From Pseudonocardia parietis (GTDB lineage Bacteria > Actinomycetota > Actinomycetes > Mycobacteriales > Pseudonocardiaceae): a stretch of 64,000 nt of DNA. Both the position numbers and the translations under genes were made by a program. The stretch is taken from assembly GCF_017876315.1 (NCBI RefSeq), contig NZ_JAGINU010000004.1:399584-463583 (forward strand). Reading direction: 5' to 3'. Below, piece by piece: positions 62,165 through 64,000 of this stretch. How positions within the stretch are numbered: the stretch's first letter is position 1; each line of letters begins with the position of its first letter. Below the pieces are notes generated by a model, which saw only the letters and a list, made by a program, of their open reading frames with translations, made no database searches and was not told the origin of the DNA.

Positions 62165-63937
62165 CTAGTGGAGTACCTTGTCGCGCGCAGTCCTACGGCT
62201 CCGGATCATGGCAGCGATCAGTCCTCCCACCACCAACAGGAGCAGGATCGACCCGAGGTTGACCCCGACGCCGTAGACCCAGATGAAGGCGAGCGCTCCC
62301 GCGAGCAGGCAGTAGTAGGTCAACGGGATGATCGTCATCCGGATGACGTCGCCTTCCCTGCCGAGCAGACCGACCGTCGCCGACGCGGCAACCACGTTGT
62401 GCACCGTGATCATGTTCCCGGCGGCACCGCCGACGGCCTGAGCAGCGACGATGGTTTCCGGGCTGACTCCGATGTTGGACGCCGTCGCGAACTGGAACAG
62501 GGCGAACGTCATGTTGGAGATGGTGTTCGAGCCGGCCACGAAGGCGCCGAGCGCGCCGATCCACGGTGCCAGCACCGGCCACGCCGGCCCGACGACCGCG
62601 GCGGCCCCTTCCGCCAGCGTCATCGGCATACTGGCCAGACCGCTCACGTTGAACTCCGGGCCGCTGTTGATCATGATCCGCACCATCGGTACGGCGAACA
62701 ACAGCGCGGTGGCGGTGCCGGCCAGTTGGCTGGCCGACACCGACCAGGCGCGCGCGATCTGCTTCCCGCTCATGCGGTGGCTCGCGTAGGTGATCAGACA
62801 GGCCGCGAGGAAAACCGCTCCGGGCGAGTAGAGCACCTCGACCTGTTCGGAGATGCCTGTCCCCAGGATGTCGGACGGTCCGATGGCGACCGTCTGCAGC
62901 GCCTCCTTGAACGGTTCCACCGTCCGGCTCAGCACGAGGAGCACCGCAACGACGACGTAGGGGGACCACGCGCGCCAGGTGCTCATCCGCACGCCGGTGT
63001 CGGAGGTATCCGGTTCGACGTCGCCGACCCAGCGGTCGAGCCACCGTTCCCGCGGTGGGAAGTCCCAGGTCTCCTTGGGCATCAAGAAGCCGCGGCTGGA
63101 GGTGAACATCACCAGCGCCAGGCCGATCAGGCCGCCCAGCAGCGACGGGAACTCCGGCCCGAGGAAGGTGGCGAGCAGCAGGTACGGGACGAGCATGGCG
63201 ACCGCCGCGTAGATCGCGAAGGGGGCCACCGCGAGTCCATCGGCGAAGCTGCGCCGCTCTCCGAAGAAGCGGGTCAGCAGGCAGACCATGAACAGCGGGA
63301 TGAGGATCCCCGCTGCGGCGTGCATCAAGGCGACCTGGATTCCGATCGACGACAGGTAGCTGGCCTGGTCAACACCCAGTTCGGCGGCCCGTGCCTCCAC
63401 CGCCGGGTCCCCGGCGAGGCCCTGCCCGACACCGGTGAGGATCGGCAGGCCCACGGCACCGAAGCTGACCGGAGTGGACTGAATCGTCATTCCGACGAGG
63501 ACCGCACCCAGCGCCGGGAACCCGAGGGCGAGCAGAAGTGGGGCGACGATCGCCGCGGGCGTGCCGAATCCGGACGCGCCCTCGATGAACGACCCGAACA
63601 ACCATCCGATGATGATCGCCTGTACTCGGCGGTCCGGGCTGATGCTGGTGAATCCGGCACGGATCGTCGCCAGCGCACCGCTCTGCGCCAGGGTCTGGAG
63701 CAGCAGCAGGGCGCCGAAGACGATGAACAGCGCCCCCACCGCGATGACGAGGCCTTCCACGGATGCTGCGGCGAGGACGTCGAGGTTCATCCCCCAGACC
63801 AGTCCACCGATCAGTGCGGAGACGACGAACCCGATCGGCATTGCGTACTTCGCCGGCCATCGCAGACCGACGAGAAAGATCGCAACGACGACGACCGGGG
63901 CCAGAGCGAGCACGCTCAGGAAACCCAAGTCTTCCAC
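62165..63937 (-). CDS. lctP: L-lactate permease
   Basis: 590-residue, about 13-helix transporter. GSFIEGASGFGTPAAIVAPLL (about 115-135), MTIQSTPVSFGAVGLPI and GSNTISNMTFALFQF with QAVGGAAGNMI are the hallmark motifs of the LctP/LldP family. GTG 63937 has GAAAGG eight bases upstream. It imports lactate or glycolate with protons, matching the dehydrogenase at 57009. Confidence 0.93.
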   Translation of the reverse strand: MEDLGFLSVLALAPVVVVAIFLVGLRWPAKYAMPIGFVVSALIGGLVWGMNLDVLAAASVEGLVIAVGALFIVFGALLLLQTLAQSGALATIRAGFTSISPDRRVQAIIIGWLFGSFIEGASGFGTPAAIVAPLLLALGFPALGAVLVGMTIQSTPVSFGAVGLPILTGVGQGLAGDPAVEARAAELGVDQASYLSSIGIQVALMHAAAGILIPLFMVCLLTRFFGERRSFADGLAVAPFAIYAAVAMLVPYLLLATFLGPEFPSLLGGLIGLALVMFTSSRGFLMPKETWDFPPRERWLDRWVGDVEPDTSDTGVRMSTWRAWSPYVVVAVLLVLSRTVEPFKEALQTVAIGPSDILGTGISEQVEVLYSPGAVFLAACLITYASHRMSGKQIARAWSVSASQLAGTATALLFAVPMVRIMINSGPEFNVSGLASMPMTLAEGAAAVVGPAWPVLAPWIGALGAFVAGSNTISNMTFALFQFATASNIGVSPETIVAAQAVGGAAGNMITVHNVVAASATVGLLGREGDVIRMTIIPLTYYCLLAGALAFIWVYGVGVNLGSILLLLVVGGLIAAMIRSRRTARDKVLH

Positions 63938-64000
63938 GATGAAGCCTTTCGGTATCTGTATTCGGGACGTTTGCGCACGGCAATTCGTCGACTCCGCGCC

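Noticed and set aside
1..64000. CRISPR array, rRNA or ordinary tRNA genes
   Set aside because: No regularly spaced repeats, rRNA segments or complete tRNA cloverleaf were noticed by eye.

Overview
The window is very GC-rich and its codon use, mycothiol-type arsenate reductases, SigB/F-type sigma factor and actinobacterial tmRNA tag point to a mycelial or rhodococcal-type actinomycete. Pseudonocardia or a close relative is my best guess, from gene content only. Almost the whole window looks like accessory DNA: four complete insertion sequences, one large transposon, several split or truncated genes, and runs of genes cut off from their usual partners.

Region 1 (1-2287) has two major facilitator transporters (the first cut by the window edge), a small unknown gene and the middle part of a decayed apiosidase-like glycoside hydrolase. 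Region 2 (about 2288-23019) is the most striking part: a roughly 20.7-kb element with the tnpA-tnpB-tnpC trio of Tn554-type transposons at its right end and a full arsenic-handling cargo. The cargo holds an ArsR-ArsN acetyltransferase fusion, three flavoprotein oxidoreductases, an MFS exporter, the methyltransferase ArsM, two further ArsR repressors, an Acr3 arsenite efflux pump, two ArsC arsenate reductases, and a complete high-affinity phosphate transporter (pstSCAB) followed by a PhoB-like regulator and an arsR. The hydrolase resumes in the same reading frame on the far side (23024-23671), so the element sits inside that gene. The tnpA gene is itself split by an IS3-family element with a 3-bp target duplication; removing it restores tnpA exactly.

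Region 3 (23900-40000) is a mosaic: two zinc alcohol dehydrogenases around a metallo-beta-lactamase-fold hydrolase, small unknown genes, a bifunctional-nuclease-family protein, a STAS protein, the tmRNA gene ssrA with a terminator-like hairpin, membrane proteins, an isolated cytochrome c oxidase subunit I, a remnant of an FAD oxidoreductase, an SDR protein and a sigma factor. Region 4 (39999-45713) has two related IS5-type elements. One abuts a truncated DUF1264 gene and overlaps the end of an alpha/beta hydrolase; the other splits a tandem PPC/DUF296 gene.

Region 5 (44391-53238) is a leftward catabolic operon: MFS importer, acyl-CoA ligase, thiolase, SDR dehydrogenase, ferredoxin reductase, Rieske ferredoxin and two paired amidohydrolases. 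It lacks an oxygenase large subunit in the window. An IS21-family element (53277-55887, 5-bp target duplication) sits just upstream of it. Region 6 (56000-64000) suggests lactate or 2-hydroxyacid use: an IclR regulator with two palindromic operator-like sites, a 1000-residue FAD/Fe-S dehydrogenase, a GntR regulator, a truncated pyruvate-carboxylase-like gene coupled to a small membrane protein, and an LctP-type lactate permease.
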